DNA of 64,000 nt from Lachnospiraceae bacterium. Lineage in GTDB: Bacteria; Bacillota; Clostridia; Lachnospirales; Lachnospiraceae. The stretch lies in NCBI GenBank assembly GCA_910574285.1, contig CAJTAL010000017.1, positions 1-64,000 on the forward strand, given 5' to 3'. The notes beneath the pieces are model-generated. The model was given only the letters and a program-made list of their open reading frames with translations. It was not told where the DNA came from and searched no databases. This document shows positions 53,151 through 63,701 of this stretch, piece by piece (the first letter of the stretch is position 1; every line of letters begins with the position of its first letter). Made by a program: the position numbers and the translations under genes.

Positions 53151-54830
53151 ATGCAGTTGACGGGATCAGAGATATTGATCGAATGTTTAAAAGAGCAGGG
53201 CGTCGATACCGTGTTTGGTTATCCGGGGGGCGCCATCCTGAATGTATATGACGAATTATACAAGCATAGTGATGAGATTAAGCATATCCTGACCTCCCAT
53301 GAACAGGGAGCGGCGCATGCGGCGGACGGATATGCAAGGGCGACCGGAAAAGTCGGCGTATGTTTTGCGACCAGCGGTCCGGGAGCGACGAATCTTGTGA
53401 CAGGCATTGCCACCGCATATATGGATTCGATCCCCATCGTGGCGGTTACCTGTAACGTGGGAGTAAGCCTTCTGGGAAAAGACAGCTTCCAGGAAATTGA
53501 TATTGCAGGAATCACAATGCCGATCACAAAGCATAATTATATAGTAAAGGACGTGAATGTCCTTGCCGATACGATCAGGAAAGCATTTGTTATTGCGAAG
53601 AAGGGAAGACCGGGACCGGTATTGATTGACATTCCCAAAGATGTAACGGCGAATAAGGCGGAGTATCAGAAGGAAACGCCTAAGCCGGTAGTTCCTTCGC
53701 AAGACGTGAGTGAAGCGGAGCTTGAGGCGGCGGTCTCGCTGATTACGGAAGCAAAGAAACCATACGTCTTCGTAGGCGGCGGCGCGATTCTGTCCGGCGC
53801 CAGCGAGGAGCTGGGCGTTTTTGTCAGGAAAGTAGACGCGCCGGTGACGGATTCCCTTATGGGAAAAGGAGCGTTTCCGGGGACGGATCCGCTTTATACC
53901 GGTATGCTTGGCATGCATGGAACAAAGACTTCAAATTATGGGGTCAGCGAGTGCGATCTTCTGATCGTAATCGGGGCAAGATTCAGCGACCGTGTAACCG
54001 GTAACGCGAAGAAATTCGCCAGTCATGCCAAGATCCTGCAGATTGACGTCGATCCTGCGGAGATGGATAAGAATGTACTGATCACCCAGGGGGTGACCGG
54101 AGATATCAAAGTAGTGCTCGGTATTCTGAACGAGAGATTAAAGCAGCAGGAGCATAAGGAATGGATCGGAAAGATTATGGAGTATAAGGAACGCTATCCT
54201 TTGTCTTATCATCCGGATATCTTAACGGGTCCTTATGTAGTGGAAGAGATCTACCGCCAGACGAAGGGCGATGCAATCGTGGTGACCGAGGTGGGTCAGC
54301 ATCAGATGTGGGCGGCGCAGTTCTATCGTTACGCCAGGCCAAGGACTCTCCTGACTTCAGGAGGACTTGGAACCATGGGTTATGGACTGGGGGCGGCGCT
54401 CGGCGCGAAAACGGGTATGCCGGATAAGACGGTGGTCAATATTGCCGGCGACGGCTGTTTCCGTATGAATATGAATGAGATTGCGACGGCTGTCCGCTAT
54501 AATATTCCGGTGATTCAGGTTGTTATAAATAATCACGTTCTGGGAATGGTTCGCCAGTGGCAGAATCTGTTCTATGGACAGAGATATTCGGCAACCATAC
54601 TCAATGACGCCGTAGATTTTGTGAAGCTGGCAGAAGCGATGGGAGCGGAAGGAATCCGTGCGGCTACACAGGAAGAATTCAGAGAGGCATTTGCAAGGGC
54701 GTTGACATTAGGCAAGCCTGTGGTTATCGACTGTCAGATCGACTGCGACGACAAGGTATGGCCCATGGTAGCGCCTGGCAAAGCGATCGACGAAGTCTTT
54801 GATGAAAAGGATCTTGAAAAAGGCAAGTAA
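53151..54830 (+). CDS. ilvB: Acetolactate synthase, large subunit
   Basis: ACAGGAG fits ATG 53151 better than ATG 53142. 559 residues with the TPP-dependent enzyme layout: VFGYPGGAILNVYDEL, SHEQGAAHAADGYARATG with the catalytic Glu, and the TPP-binding GDGCFRMNMNEI with NNHVLGMVRQWQ. Starts 28 bases after ilvD. The regulatory small subunit (ilvN/ilvH) and ilvC are not next to it. Confidence 0.94.
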   Translation: MQLTGSEILIECLKEQGVDTVFGYPGGAILNVYDELYKHSDEIKHILTSHEQGAAHAADGYARATGKVGVCFATSGPGATNLVTGIATAYMDSIPIVAVTCNVGVSLLGKDSFQEIDIAGITMPITKHNYIVKDVNVLADTIRKAFVIAKKGRPGPVLIDIPKDVTANKAEYQKETPKPVVPSQDVSEAELEAAVSLITEAKKPYVFVGGGAILSGASEELGVFVRKVDAPVTDSLMGKGAFPGTDPLYTGMLGMHGTKTSNYGVSECDLLIVIGARFSDRVTGNAKKFASHAKILQIDVDPAEMDKNVLITQGVTGDIKVVLGILNERLKQQEHKEWIGKIMEYKERYPLSYHPDILTGPYVVEEIYRQTKGDAIVVTEVGQHQMWAAQFYRYARPRTLLTSGGLGTMGYGLGAALGAKTGMPDKTVVNIAGDGCFRMNMNEIATAVRYNIPVIQVVINNHVLGMVRQWQNLFYGQRYSATILNDAVDFVKLAEAMGAEGIRAATQEEFREAFARALTLGKPVVIDCQIDCDDKVWPMVAPGKAIDEVFDEKDLEKGK

Positions 54831-54896
54831 GAATCATTTCGATTGCGGCGCCGAACGAAGGGGCAATGATATATATCAGAAAGGTGAGGAACGAAT

Positions 54897-55979
54897 ATGA
54901 GCAGAGTGTACAATTTTTCGGCAGGACCGGCGGTATTACCGGAGGAAGTGCTGAGAGAAGCAGCAGAGGAAATGTTAGATTATAATGGAATAGGAATGTC
55001 CGTCATGGAGATGAGTCACCGCTCAAAGGCGTTTCAGGAGATTATCGATACGGCAGAGGCAGATCTGCGTGAATTGATGGAGATTCCGGACGATTATGCG
55101 GTATTATTCCTGCAGGGCGGCGCGTCGCAGCAGTTTGCCGCGGTTCCGATGAATCTTATGAAGAATAAGGAAGCAGACTATATCGTCACCGGACAGTGGG
55201 CGAAGAAAGCGGCTGAAGAGGCGAAAAAATACGGGAAAGTCAATATCGTGGCTTCCTCTGCAGATAAGACGTTTTCCTATATTCCGGATTGTAAGGATCT
55301 TCCGATCTCCGAAAATGCGGATTATGTGTATATCTGTGAGAATAATACGATATATGGGACGAAATATAAAGAGCTGCCGGATACCAAAGGAAAGCTTTTG
55401 GTGGCGGACGTCTCTTCCTGTTTCCTGTCCGAACCGGTGGATGTGACCAGGTACGGCGTTATCTACGGAGGAGTGCAGAAGAATATCGGTCCTGCGGGGA
55501 CGGTTGTCGTAATCATCCGTAAAGACCTGATTACGGACGACGTGCTTCCGGGGACGCCGACTATGTTAAATTACAAGACACATGCGGACGCAGGATCTCT
55601 GTACAATACGCCGCCGGCATATGGAATCTATATCTGTGGAAAAGTATTCAAGTGGATTAAGAAACAGGGCGGACTTGCGGTGATGAAGGAGCATAACGAG
55701 AAGAAAGCGAAGATATTATATGATTATCTGGATCAGAGTAAGATGTTCAGCGGAACCGTAGAACCAAAAGACCGGTCGCTTATGAATGTTCCTTTCGTAA
55801 CAGGAGACGAGGAATTAGACGCCAGATTTATTAAAGAATCGAAAGAGGCGGGATTCGAGAACCTGAAAGGGCATCGTACGGTGGGAGGCATGCGTGCAAG
55901 TATCTATAACGCGATGCCGATCGAAGGCGTTCAGGCGCTGGTTGAATTTATGAAGAAGTTTGAAGAGGAGAATTTGTAA
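54897..55979 (+). CDS. serC: Phosphoserine aminotransferase
   Basis: 360 residues with AAAGGTGAGG upstream. Family motifs are VYNFSAGPAVLPEEVL, MEMSHRSKAFQEI and GGVQKNIGPAGTVVVI with the PLP-binding Lys (about 190). It makes phosphoserine from 3-phosphohydroxypyruvate. It follows ilvB by 66 bases without a clear terminator and precedes serA by 2 bases. Confidence 0.95.
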   Translation: MSRVYNFSAGPAVLPEEVLREAAEEMLDYNGIGMSVMEMSHRSKAFQEIIDTAEADLRELMEIPDDYAVLFLQGGASQQFAAVPMNLMKNKEADYIVTGQWAKKAAEEAKKYGKVNIVASSADKTFSYIPDCKDLPISENADYVYICENNTIYGTKYKELPDTKGKLLVADVSSCFLSEPVDVTRYGVIYGGVQKNIGPAGTVVVIIRKDLITDDVLPGTPTMLNYKTHADAGSLYNTPPAYGIYICGKVFKWIKKQGGLAVMKEHNEKKAKILYDYLDQSKMFSGTVEPKDRSLMNVPFVTGDEELDARFIKESKEAGFENLKGHRTVGGMRASIYNAMPIEGVQALVEFMKKFEEENL

Positions 55980-55981
55980 TC

Positions 55982-57145
55982 ATGTATAAATATCATTGCC
56001 TAAATCCAATCTCTGACGTAGGACTGGAAAGACTGACAGAAGAATACGTTCCTGTAAGCACGATGGAAAAAGCGGACGCGGTTCTTGTGAGAAGCACGGT
56101 TATGCACAATATGGAGTTTTCGCCGAAGCTTAAAGCGATTGCCCGCGCCGGCGCGGGGGTGAATAACATTCCGTTAGAAGAATGTGCGGAGAAGGGTATC
56201 GTAGTGTTCAACACGCCGGGAGCGAACGCCAACGGAGTAAAAGAACTGGTTATCGCAGGCATGCTTCTTGCTTCCAGAGATATCATCGGCGGCATCAGCT
56301 GGGTACAGGAGAATGAGGAAGACGGCAATATCGCGAAGGACGCGGAAAAGGCGAAGAAAGCTTTCGCAGGATGTGAACTGGAAGGCAAGAAATTAGGAGT
56401 CATTGGCCTGGGAGCGATCGGCGTGCTTGTTGCGAATGCGGCGACGAATCTTGGTATGGATGTGTATGGATATGATCCGTATGTATCGGTGGATTCCGCA
56501 TGGAGATTGTCAAGAAGTATTCGTCATGCAAAGACGGTGGACGAATTATACGGGAATTGTGATTACATTACGATCCATGTTCCGGCGATAGAACAGACCA
56601 GGGGGATGATTGACAAGAACGCTATTGAGCTGATGAAAAAGGGCGTCGTGGTCCTTAATTTCGCGAGAGACGTACTGGTGGATGAAGAGGCGATGGTAGA
56701 CGCCCTCTTGTCCGGGCATGTAAAGCGCTATGTGTCAGATTTTCCGACGCCGGTAACCGCCGGAGTGAAAGGCGCGATCGTAATTCCCCATCTTGGAGCG
56801 TCCACGGAAGAGTCTGAAGATAATTGTGCCAAGATGGCGGTAAAACAGTTGAAGGATTATCTGGAGAATGGAAATATCAGGAATTCGGTAAATTATCCGA
56901 ACTGTGATATGGGGCTTAAGGGAGATAATACACGTCTCCTTCTCCTGCATCGAAACGTGCCGAACATGATCGGTCAGTTTACGAAGATACTTGCGAAAGA
57001 TAACATGAATATTGCGGATCTGACGAATAAGAGTAAAGGAAAATACGCATATACGATGATCGATATCGACAGCCCGGTGCCGGATAGTGTGGCGGAAGAA
57101 CTTGAGAATGTGAAAGAAGTGCTTCGCGTTAGAATTATTAAATAA
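55982..57145 (+). CDS. serA: D-3-phosphoglycerate dehydrogenase (short form with ACT domain)
   Basis: 387 residues. The substrate-domain motif is AIARAGAGVNNIP, the NAD site GVIGLGAIGVLVAN (about 140-153), and the catalytic Arg/Glu/His pattern ends in IPHLGASTEESEDN. The C-terminal ACT domain (about 320-387, NVPNMIGQFTKILAKDNMNI) probably senses serine. With serC it covers the first two steps of serine synthesis. Confidence 0.93.
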   Translation: MYKYHCLNPISDVGLERLTEEYVPVSTMEKADAVLVRSTVMHNMEFSPKLKAIARAGAGVNNIPLEECAEKGIVVFNTPGANANGVKELVIAGMLLASRDIIGGISWVQENEEDGNIAKDAEKAKKAFAGCELEGKKLGVIGLGAIGVLVANAATNLGMDVYGYDPYVSVDSAWRLSRSIRHAKTVDELYGNCDYITIHVPAIEQTRGMIDKNAIELMKKGVVVLNFARDVLVDEEAMVDALLSGHVKRYVSDFPTPVTAGVKGAIVIPHLGASTEESEDNCAKMAVKQLKDYLENGNIRNSVNYPNCDMGLKGDNTRLLLLHRNVPNMIGQFTKILAKDNMNIADLTNKSKGKYAYTMIDIDSPVPDSVAEELENVKEVLRVRIIK

Positions 57146-57160
57146 GTATTACAAATAATT

Positions 57161-57192
57161 AAGGAATCTTACTATAAGATTCCTTGTATTAT
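57161..57192 (+). terminator. Terminator after serA
   Basis: AAGGAATCTTA (57161-57171) and TAAGATTCCTT (57175-57185) form a perfect stem with a 3-base loop, followed by GTATTATTTTT. Confidence 0.85.
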
Positions 57193-57294
57193 TTTTGTTA
57201 TCCTGATATACTCAGGTTAGATATTGGGACAAAAGGTAAGAGCAGGCTGCGGGAGAGAATTTTTTTAGACGGCCTGGCAGGGGGAGAGATACAT

Positions 57295-58767
57295 ATGACG
57301 AGGGAAGATAAGACAAGGGATTATAATTATAATAAGAAACGAAATCTGAAAAAAGCGAAGAGAATGAGGAGAGCAAGGCGGATAAGGGCGTGTCTGCGTG
57401 TTTTTGCGCTTTTGATTATCTGTCAGTTACTTCTGTTCGGGATGACGGCGGCTTCTGCGCAGAGACAGGAAGCGAAGATTAATCTGAAGCTTACGGATAC
57501 CGCGGTGATTCAGGGCGAAGAGATGCCTGAGATCAGAGCAGAGATAGAGGCAGAGGGAGATATTAAGACAGTTCTTGACGAAGAGTCAGGATACACGGCG
57601 GAGGATCTGTTGGATGAGCTTGGCAAGGGTTCAGGATATGTGATCGTGTGTGACGCGGATACCATGACAGAAGGTGAATATCCGATGCATATACAGCTAG
57701 AGGATCGTATCAGGAACTCATTGAAAAAGGAATGGGTCGGAATAGTAAGTATGCAGACCCGGGACGCAGTATTTACGGTAAAGAATCCGGTAGGCGACTG
57801 GGAGGAAGACAGATTCAGGCGTTATGACGGTACATATGTAAAGAATGATTTTGTGGTATCGAAAGGGAATACATATTATTTCGGCGATGATGAGAAGATG
57901 AAAGCCGGGTGGCAGGATATCGAAGGATCCAGATATTATCTGGATTCCGAAGGGATTCTTAAGACCGGCTGGCTTGAATTGGAAGGCTCTAAATATTATC
58001 TGGGACAGGATGGGAAGATGAGGACCGGAAGGCAGAATATTGACGGTTCGGATTATTATTTCGCGGAAGACGGAAGAATGGTGACAGGAGAAGTATGTCT
58101 CGGTCTGACGAAATATGTGTATGGAGAAGACGGAGTCCTTCAGGCTGAGGAAGAGATTAAGGTAGACCCGGGCAAGCCTATGGTGGCCCTGACCTTTGAC
58201 GACGGTCCCGGAAAGCGTACGGGAGAACTGCTGAATGCTCTGGCGGAGCATCACGCGCATGCAACGTTCTTCATGCTTGGGAAGAATGCGGCAGGTCATC
58301 CCGATGAGATCAGACGTATGAAGGAGATAGGCTGTGAGATTGCCAGCCATTCCTATGACCATCCGGATCTCTCGAAGATGGATGCAGCCGGGATTCGGAA
58401 TCAGATAGACCGGACCAACCAGAAGTTTGCAGAGATTGCGGGACAGGGAGCGTCTGTGATCCGTCCGCCTTACGGCGCTGTCAGTAATACGTTAAGGGCC
58501 AATGTGGGGATGCCGATGATCCTGTGGAATATAGATACGTTGGATTGGAAGACCAGGAACGCTGAGGCGACGGTCAATACGGTTATGGGCAGTGTGAAGG
58601 ACGGAGACATCGTTCTGATGCATGATATCCATTCCGAGAGTGTAGACGCTGCGATAGCGTTGATTCCTAAACTGATCGCGGAGGGCTATCAGTTAGTGAC
58701 GGTACAAGAGATGGCGGCTGCAAAAGGGATTGTGATGGAAGCCGGAAAAACATATACGGATTTTTAA
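57295..58767 (+). CDS. Polysaccharide deacetylase with choline-binding-like wall repeats
   Basis: I chose ATG 57295 because GGGGGAG lies 8 bases upstream. 490 residues: a basic N-terminus, one hydrophobic anchor or signal (about 31-53), a linker, then CW_binding-type repeats (about 180-280, units like AGWQDIEGSRYYLDSEG). The NodB domain (about 297-490) has TFDDGPGKRT, SHSYDHPD (metal ligands), RPPYGA and LMHDIHSES. It removes acetyl groups from peptidoglycan or another glycan. It is not grouped with sporulation genes here. Confidence 0.92.
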   Translation: MTREDKTRDYNYNKKRNLKKAKRMRRARRIRACLRVFALLIICQLLLFGMTAASAQRQEAKINLKLTDTAVIQGEEMPEIRAEIEAEGDIKTVLDEESGYTAEDLLDELGKGSGYVIVCDADTMTEGEYPMHIQLEDRIRNSLKKEWVGIVSMQTRDAVFTVKNPVGDWEEDRFRRYDGTYVKNDFVVSKGNTYYFGDDEKMKAGWQDIEGSRYYLDSEGILKTGWLELEGSKYYLGQDGKMRTGRQNIDGSDYYFAEDGRMVTGEVCLGLTKYVYGEDGVLQAEEEIKVDPGKPMVALTFDDGPGKRTGELLNALAEHHAHATFFMLGKNAAGHPDEIRRMKEIGCEIASHSYDHPDLSKMDAAGIRNQIDRTNQKFAEIAGQGASVIRPPYGAVSNTLRANVGMPMILWNIDTLDWKTRNAEATVNTVMGSVKDGDIVLMHDIHSESVDAAIALIPKLIAEGYQLVTVQEMAAAKGIVMEAGKTYTDF

Positions 58768-58773
58768 AAATAA

Positions 58774-58839
58774 GGCAGCAGCAAAGTACGGCGAATCTAC
58801 ATCGTATGCCATGTAGATTCGCCGTGCTTTGCTGCTGCC
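58774..58839. terminator. Long bidirectional terminator
   Basis: GGCAGCAGCAAAG plus ACGGCGAATCTACAT pairs with ATGTAGATTCGCCGT plus CTTTGCTGCTGCC, a 29-bp stem with an 8-base loop and one mismatch. It lies between the deacetylase (+) and prs (-). Confidence 0.9.
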
Positions 58840-58872
58840 TCTTTATGTATATTGAATTTTATGAATATTGAA

Positions 58873-60063
58873 TTAATCAGACAGTCCTGCCAGAGACTGA
58901 TTATGTACCTTGAGCAATGCATGAATCTTGTCTGTAGGATTCATAACTTTGCCGATCGTGATATCATGGTTCAGAGAATCGATGATTAACGCGAGGAATT
59001 TACTCATATCCGCGACTACGAAATAGGGCTTTTCATAAGCCAAAGGAGGCAGATAAGTCAGGTTCGTAGTAATCACGCGGTCGATATAGCCGTGTTCATA
59101 GTATTGGTCGAACATGTCAAAACCTTCCGTGAACAGTCCGAATGTGGTGCAGACGAATACCCGGTTGGCACCTCGTTCTTTGATCTGTCTTGCCACGTCC
59201 AACATACTTTCGCCGGATGAGATCATGTCGTCGACGATGATAATATCCTTTCCATGGACGTCGTCCCCCAGAAATTCATGGGCGACGATTGGATTCTTTC
59301 CTTTTACAACAGTGGAATAATCACGGCGTTTGTAGAACATTCCCATGTTCACGCCTGTTACGTTGGAGAAATATATGGCGCGGTGCATGGCGCCCTCGTC
59401 CGGGCTTACCACCATCAGGTGGTCTTTGTCCACGATTAATTCAGGTTCGGCGCGCAGCAAAGCCTTGATGAACTGATAAGGAGGGTTGAAACTGTCGAAT
59501 CCGTGGAGGGGAATCGAATTCTGTACCCTAGGATCATGGGCGTCAAAGGTAATGATATTGTCTACGCCCATATCAATCAGTTCCTGGAGCGCCAGGGCAC
59601 AGTCCAAAGACTCACGTTTGGTACGTTTGTGCTGACGGCTCTCGTATAAAAAAGGCATGATTACATTCAGGCGGTATGCTTTTCCGTTGGCGGCTGAGAT
59701 GATGCGTTTTAAGTCTTGATAGTGATCGTCCGGGGACATGTGGTTCGGATGGCCGTTGACCGTGTAAGTCAGACTGTAATTGCACACGTCGACCATGATA
59801 AACAGGTCTTTTCCTCGGATTGACTCGTCGATCAGCCCTTTGGCTTCCCCGGAACCAAAACGCGGGCAGTGGCAGCCTACCAGATAGTTATCAAGCTGAT
59901 AGCTGGAGAAGAGGGGGGATTTAAGGGATTCTTTTAAAGTATCCTGGCGGAACCGGACGATATAGTCGTTCACTTTCTGTCCCAGCTCTTTACAGGAGTC
60001 TAAGGCGGCGATTTTTAATGGCGCTACCGGAAGCGCTGTTTCCATGAGTTTGATGTTCGGCAT
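58873..60063 (-). CDS. prs: Ribose-phosphate pyrophosphokinase (long form)
   Basis: 396 residues, longer than the usual 310-320. Motifs: MPFLYESRQHKRTKRES (the family's flexible loop), ITFDAHDPRVQNSIP and the PRPP loop DIIIVDDMISSGES (about 280-293). It makes PRPP for nucleotide and amino-acid synthesis. The extra N-terminal 70 residues and inserted loops are typical of a clostridial subgroup I recall. AGGAGAACTAT precedes the ATG. Confidence 0.92.
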   Translation of the reverse strand: MPNIKLMETALPVAPLKIAALDSCKELGQKVNDYIVRFRQDTLKESLKSPLFSSYQLDNYLVGCHCPRFGSGEAKGLIDESIRGKDLFIMVDVCNYSLTYTVNGHPNHMSPDDHYQDLKRIISAANGKAYRLNVIMPFLYESRQHKRTKRESLDCALALQELIDMGVDNIITFDAHDPRVQNSIPLHGFDSFNPPYQFIKALLRAEPELIVDKDHLMVVSPDEGAMHRAIYFSNVTGVNMGMFYKRRDYSTVVKGKNPIVAHEFLGDDVHGKDIIIVDDMISSGESMLDVARQIKERGANRVFVCTTFGLFTEGFDMFDQYYEHGYIDRVITTNLTYLPPLAYEKPYFVVADMSKFLALIIDSLNHDITIGKVMNPTDKIHALLKVHNQSLAGLSD

Positions 60064-60332
60064 ATAGTTCTCCTAATAATGATTGTTGTATAGTCTTACA
60101 ATATCTTCTAAAATATTTATATCACTATCAGGGGGAAGCGGTCAACCCTAAGATTCCATTATGTCTCTGAATTATCTGTTTCGACATATCCCGCCCATTT
60201 AAATGGCTGTTTACCGGCGCGGATGTGAAAAGTAGGCGTGTATTAGTAGAACTTTTAATAGGGATATGGTATACTGATTCTAGTACTTCACTGGTTTCTG
60301 GCCGGATGAGGGTTTGGGAGGACAGGTGAGAC

Positions 60333-61679
60333 ATGAGTTCAGGGAAGCATGAACATATGATAAAGAGAGTGCTGCCGGGCAGTATCGCAGAGGAATTGGG
60401 GATTGAGGCGGGAGATATGCTGATCTCCGTCAATGACTGTGAGATAGAGGATGTATTTGATTATCATTTTTATGTTAATGATGAGGAATTGGTACTTCTG
60501 ATCAGGAAACCGGACGGTGAGGAATGGGAGCTTGAGATCGAGAAAGAGTATGAGGAAGATCTGGGGATTGAATTCGAGCAGGGATTGATGGATGAGTACC
60601 GCTCCTGCAGAAATCACTGTATGTTCTGCTTCATTGACCAGATGCCTGGGGGGATGCGGGATACCCTGTATTTTAAGGACGATGATTCCAGGCTTTCTTT
60701 CCTGCAGGGAAATTATGTCACGCTGACGAATATGAGCGATCATGACATTGAACGGATCGTGAATTATCATCTGGAACCGATCAATATATCCTTCCATACG
60801 ACGAATCCCGAGCTTCGTTGTAAGATGCTTCATAACCGGTTTGCGGGAGAGGCTCTTAAGAAGGTGGACAGGCTCTGTGAGGGCGGTATTCAGATGAACG
60901 GACAGATCGTGCTGTGTAAAGGGATTAACGACGGAGAAGAGCTGGAGCGAAGTATTCGTGATCTGGTAAGATATATCCCGTGCCTGCAGAGTGTCTCGGT
61001 GGTCCCGGTAGGACTTACGAAGTATCGGGAAGGATTGTATCCGTTGGAACCTTTTCAGAGGGAGGACGCAAAGAAGGTACTTCAGATTGTCCACAGGTGG
61101 CAGGAGAAGCTTTACAGGGAATATGGGACGCATTTTATCCATGCCGGGGACGAGTGGTATATCCTCGCGGGAGAAGAGATGCCGGAGGAAGAACGTTATG
61201 ACGGATATCTGCAGTTGGAAAATGGGGTAGGAATGCTTCGGCTGCTTGAGGAGGAATTTCAGGCGGCCTGTTCTGAGGCGGAGGGAGACGATGAGAATAG
61301 AGAGCTTTCGATTGCCACCGGATTGCTGGCAGTTCCATATATTCGCAGGATGGCGGAGCAGTTAGAAAGCATGTATCCCAATACCAGGATTCATGTGTAT
61401 CCGATCCGCAATGATTTCTTCGGGGAGCAGATCACGGTGTCCGGCCTTATCACAGGGCAGGATCTGATCGCCCAGCTTAAGGGACGGGAATTGGGAGAGA
61501 GACTCTTGCTGCCCTGCAATATGTTCCGCAGCGAAGAAGAGGTGTTCCTGGATGATATCACGCTGCCGGAAGCGGAAGAGGCTTTACAAGTCCGTATAGA
61601 TATTGTAAAATCAAGCGGACAAGATTTTATCGAAGCGATTATTTCCGCGCCGGACGGCTGTTCGCAGCGGGAAGTTTAA
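60333..61679 (+). CDS. DUF512 radical SAM protein with N-terminal PDZ domain
   Basis: 448 residues. The first 70 are PDZ-like ([23 protein letters not shown], cited in part: [16 protein letters not shown]). The cluster motif is C-x3-C-x2-C in [14 protein letters not shown] (about 91-104). The DUF512 region follows. Function is unknown. The gene very often precedes der, as here (29 bases), suggesting a role in ribosome assembly or translation; this is inference from linkage. Confidence 0.9.
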   Translation: MSSGKHEHMIKRVLPGSIAEELGIEAGDMLISVNDCEIEDVFDYHFYVNDEELVLLIRKPDGEEWELEIEKEYEEDLGIEFEQGLMDEYRSCRNHCMFCFIDQMPGGMRDTLYFKDDDSRLSFLQGNYVTLTNMSDHDIERIVNYHLEPINISFHTTNPELRCKMLHNRFAGEALKKVDRLCEGGIQMNGQIVLCKGINDGEELERSIRDLVRYIPCLQSVSVVPVGLTKYREGLYPLEPFQREDAKKVLQIVHRWQEKLYREYGTHFIHAGDEWYILAGEEMPEEERYDGYLQLENGVGMLRLLEEEFQAACSEAEGDDENRELSIATGLLAVPYIRRMAEQLESMYPNTRIHVYPIRNDFFGEQITVSGLITGQDLIAQLKGRELGERLLLPCNMFRSEEEVFLDDITLPEAEEALQVRIDIVKSSGQDFIEAIISAPDGCSQREV

Positions 61680-61708
61680 CAAGATTGTCAAGAACAGGAG
61701 ACAAAAAT

Positions 61709-63037
61709 ATGAGTAAACCAGTAGTGGCAATTGTAGGAAGGCCGAATGTAGGAAAATCAACTCTGTTTAACGCGCTGGCCGGCGAGATGATATCCATCGT
61801 GAAAGATACTCCCGGGGTGACCAGGGATCGTATCTACGCGGACGTCTCATGGCTGGATAAAGAATTTACCCTGATAGATACCGGAGGCATCGAACCGGAG
61901 AGTAAGGACGTCATACTGTCACAGATGAGGGAGCAGGCGCAGATCGCAATCGATACGGCGGATGTGATCATATTCCTGACGGATGTGAGGCAAGGGCTTG
62001 TGGATGCGGATTCTAAGGTGGCGGACATGCTGAGACGTTCGGATAAACCTGTGGTGCTGGTAGTGAACAAGGTCGATCATTTTGAAAAATTTATGACGGA
62101 TGTGTATGAATTTTACAATCTCGGAATCGGCGATCCTATGCCGGTATCTTCGGCGTCGCGGCTTGGAATCGGCGATATGCTGGATGAAGTAGTCAAGTAT
62201 TTCCCGGAAGGAGCAGGGAAGGAAGAGGACGACGACAGGCCCCGGGTGGCGATCATCGGAAAACCGAACGTAGGGAAATCTTCCATTATCAATAAGCTTT
62301 TGGGTGAGCAGAGAGTGATCGTGTCGGACATAGCGGGAACGACCAGGGACGCCATCGATACGGATATCGTGTATAACGGGAAAGAATATGTATTCATCGA
62401 CACGGCGGGGCTTCGCAGGAAGAGCAAGATCAAAGAAGAGCTGGAGCGTTATAGTATCATCCGCGCGGTGTCTGCCGTGGAGCGCGCGGACGTGGTGCTG
62501 ATGGTGATCGACGCTGTGGAGGGCGTGACGGAGCAGGATGCGAAGATAGCCGGGATCGCCCATGAGCGCGGCAAGGGAATTATCATCGTAGTCAATAAAT
62601 GGGACGCTATTGAGAAGAATGATAAGACGATGCGGGAATATGAGAATGAAGTCCGGCGGGTGCTGTCATTCATGCCTTACGCGCAGATCATGTATGTTTC
62701 CGCGCAGACCGGGCAGCGGCTTGTGAAACTGTATGACATGATAGATATGGTGATTGAGAATCAGTCCATGCGCGTGGCGACCGGCGTGCTCAACGAGATC
62801 ATGACGGAAGCGGTGGCGATGCAGCAGCCGCCTTCGGATAAGGGAAAGAGGCTGAAGCTTTATTATATTACGCAGGTATCGGTGAAGCCGCCTACGTTCG
62901 TAATTTTTGTGAATGACAAGGAATTGATGCATTTTTCCTATACCAGGTATCTGGAGAATAAGATTCGTCAAGCTTTTGGGTTCAAAGGAACTTCCCTGAA
63001 GTTCTTTATAAGAGAAAGAAAGGAAAAGGAACGCTAG
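61709..63037 (+). CDS. der: Ribosome-associated GTPase Der (EngA)
   Basis: Start ATG 61709 after AGGAGACAAA. 442 residues: two tandem GTPase domains, each with a P-loop (GRPNVGKST at about 9, GKPNVGKSS at about 183), DTPGVTRDR and DIAGTTRDA switches, and NKVD/NKWD base motifs. A KH-like C-terminal domain follows. It is needed for assembly of the 50S ribosomal subunit. Confidence 0.97.
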   Translation: MSKPVVAIVGRPNVGKSTLFNALAGEMISIVKDTPGVTRDRIYADVSWLDKEFTLIDTGGIEPESKDVILSQMREQAQIAIDTADVIIFLTDVRQGLVDADSKVADMLRRSDKPVVLVVNKVDHFEKFMTDVYEFYNLGIGDPMPVSSASRLGIGDMLDEVVKYFPEGAGKEEDDDRPRVAIIGKPNVGKSSIINKLLGEQRVIVSDIAGTTRDAIDTDIVYNGKEYVFIDTAGLRRKSKIKEELERYSIIRAVSAVERADVVLMVIDAVEGVTEQDAKIAGIAHERGKGIIIVVNKWDAIEKNDKTMREYENEVRRVLSFMPYAQIMYVSAQTGQRLVKLYDMIDMVIENQSMRVATGVLNEIMTEAVAMQQPPSDKGKRLKLYYITQVSVKPPTFVIFVNDKELMHFSYTRYLENKIRQAFGFKGTSLKFFIRERKEKER

Positions 63038-63038
63038 T

Positions 63039-63683
63039 ATGGAACGGTTGATATGTGTGACGATCGGGTATGTATTCGGGCTGCTTCAGACAGGATATCT
63101 GTACGGGAAGATGCACAATATAGACATCCGTAAGCAAGGAAGCGGGAACGCGGGAACAACCAACGCACTCAGGACGATGGGGTGGAAAGCAGGAGTGGTT
63201 ACGCTGCTTGGAGATGCTTTCAAGTGTGTGTTCGCGGTTCTTCTGGTGCGCATGATCTATAAAGAGACCCACGGGGATATGCTGCCTCTTCTGGCGATGT
63301 ATGCAGGTATGGGGGCGGTTCTGGGGCATAATTACCCGTTTTATATGAAGTTTAAAGGAGGAAAAGGGATCGCGACGACTGCGGGGCTGCTTCTGAGTAC
63401 GACCAACGCCTGGATGGTGGTGATCTGTCTGGCGGTGTTCGTGGGGATTGTATCAGGAACGAAGTACGTGTCTGCGGGTTCTTTGGTGGTGGTGATTCTT
63501 TATCTCGGAGAGGTGGTCTATCTCGGGCAGACCGGAGCATATGGCATTGCGCAGAACTATCTCTATGAGATGTACGGAATCGCCGCGTTTCTGATGGTGT
63601 CGGCATTTTTCAAACACAGGGCGAATATTAAGAGGCTGTTATCCGGAACGGAGAACAAGCTCAGTGTCGGAAAGAGTAAATAA
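63039..63683 (+). CDS. plsY: Glycerol-3-phosphate acyltransferase PlsY
   Basis: 214 residues with five or so membrane helices. The three conserved motifs are visible: GSGNAGTTNALR (about 37-48), GHNYPFYMKFKGGKGIATT (cited in part: GHNYPFYMKFKGGKG) and a later IPxxxR-like Lys/Arg segment near HRANIKRL. It starts 1 base after der. It transfers acyl from acyl-phosphate to glycerol-3-phosphate in membrane lipid synthesis. Confidence 0.95.
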   Translation: MERLICVTIGYVFGLLQTGYLYGKMHNIDIRKQGSGNAGTTNALRTMGWKAGVVTLLGDAFKCVFAVLLVRMIYKETHGDMLPLLAMYAGMGAVLGHNYPFYMKFKGGKGIATTAGLLLSTTNAWMVVICLAVFVGIVSGTKYVSAGSLVVVILYLGEVVYLGQTGAYGIAQNYLYEMYGIAAFLMVSAFFKHRANIKRLLSGTENKLSVGKSK

Positions 63684-63701
63684 TGAAAGGAAGGTAGAAA
63701 T

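Noticed and set aside
60195-60206. CCATTTAAATGG palindrome upstream of the DUF512 gene
   Set aside because: Short, A/T-rich palindromes like this arise by chance, and nothing else supports a site.
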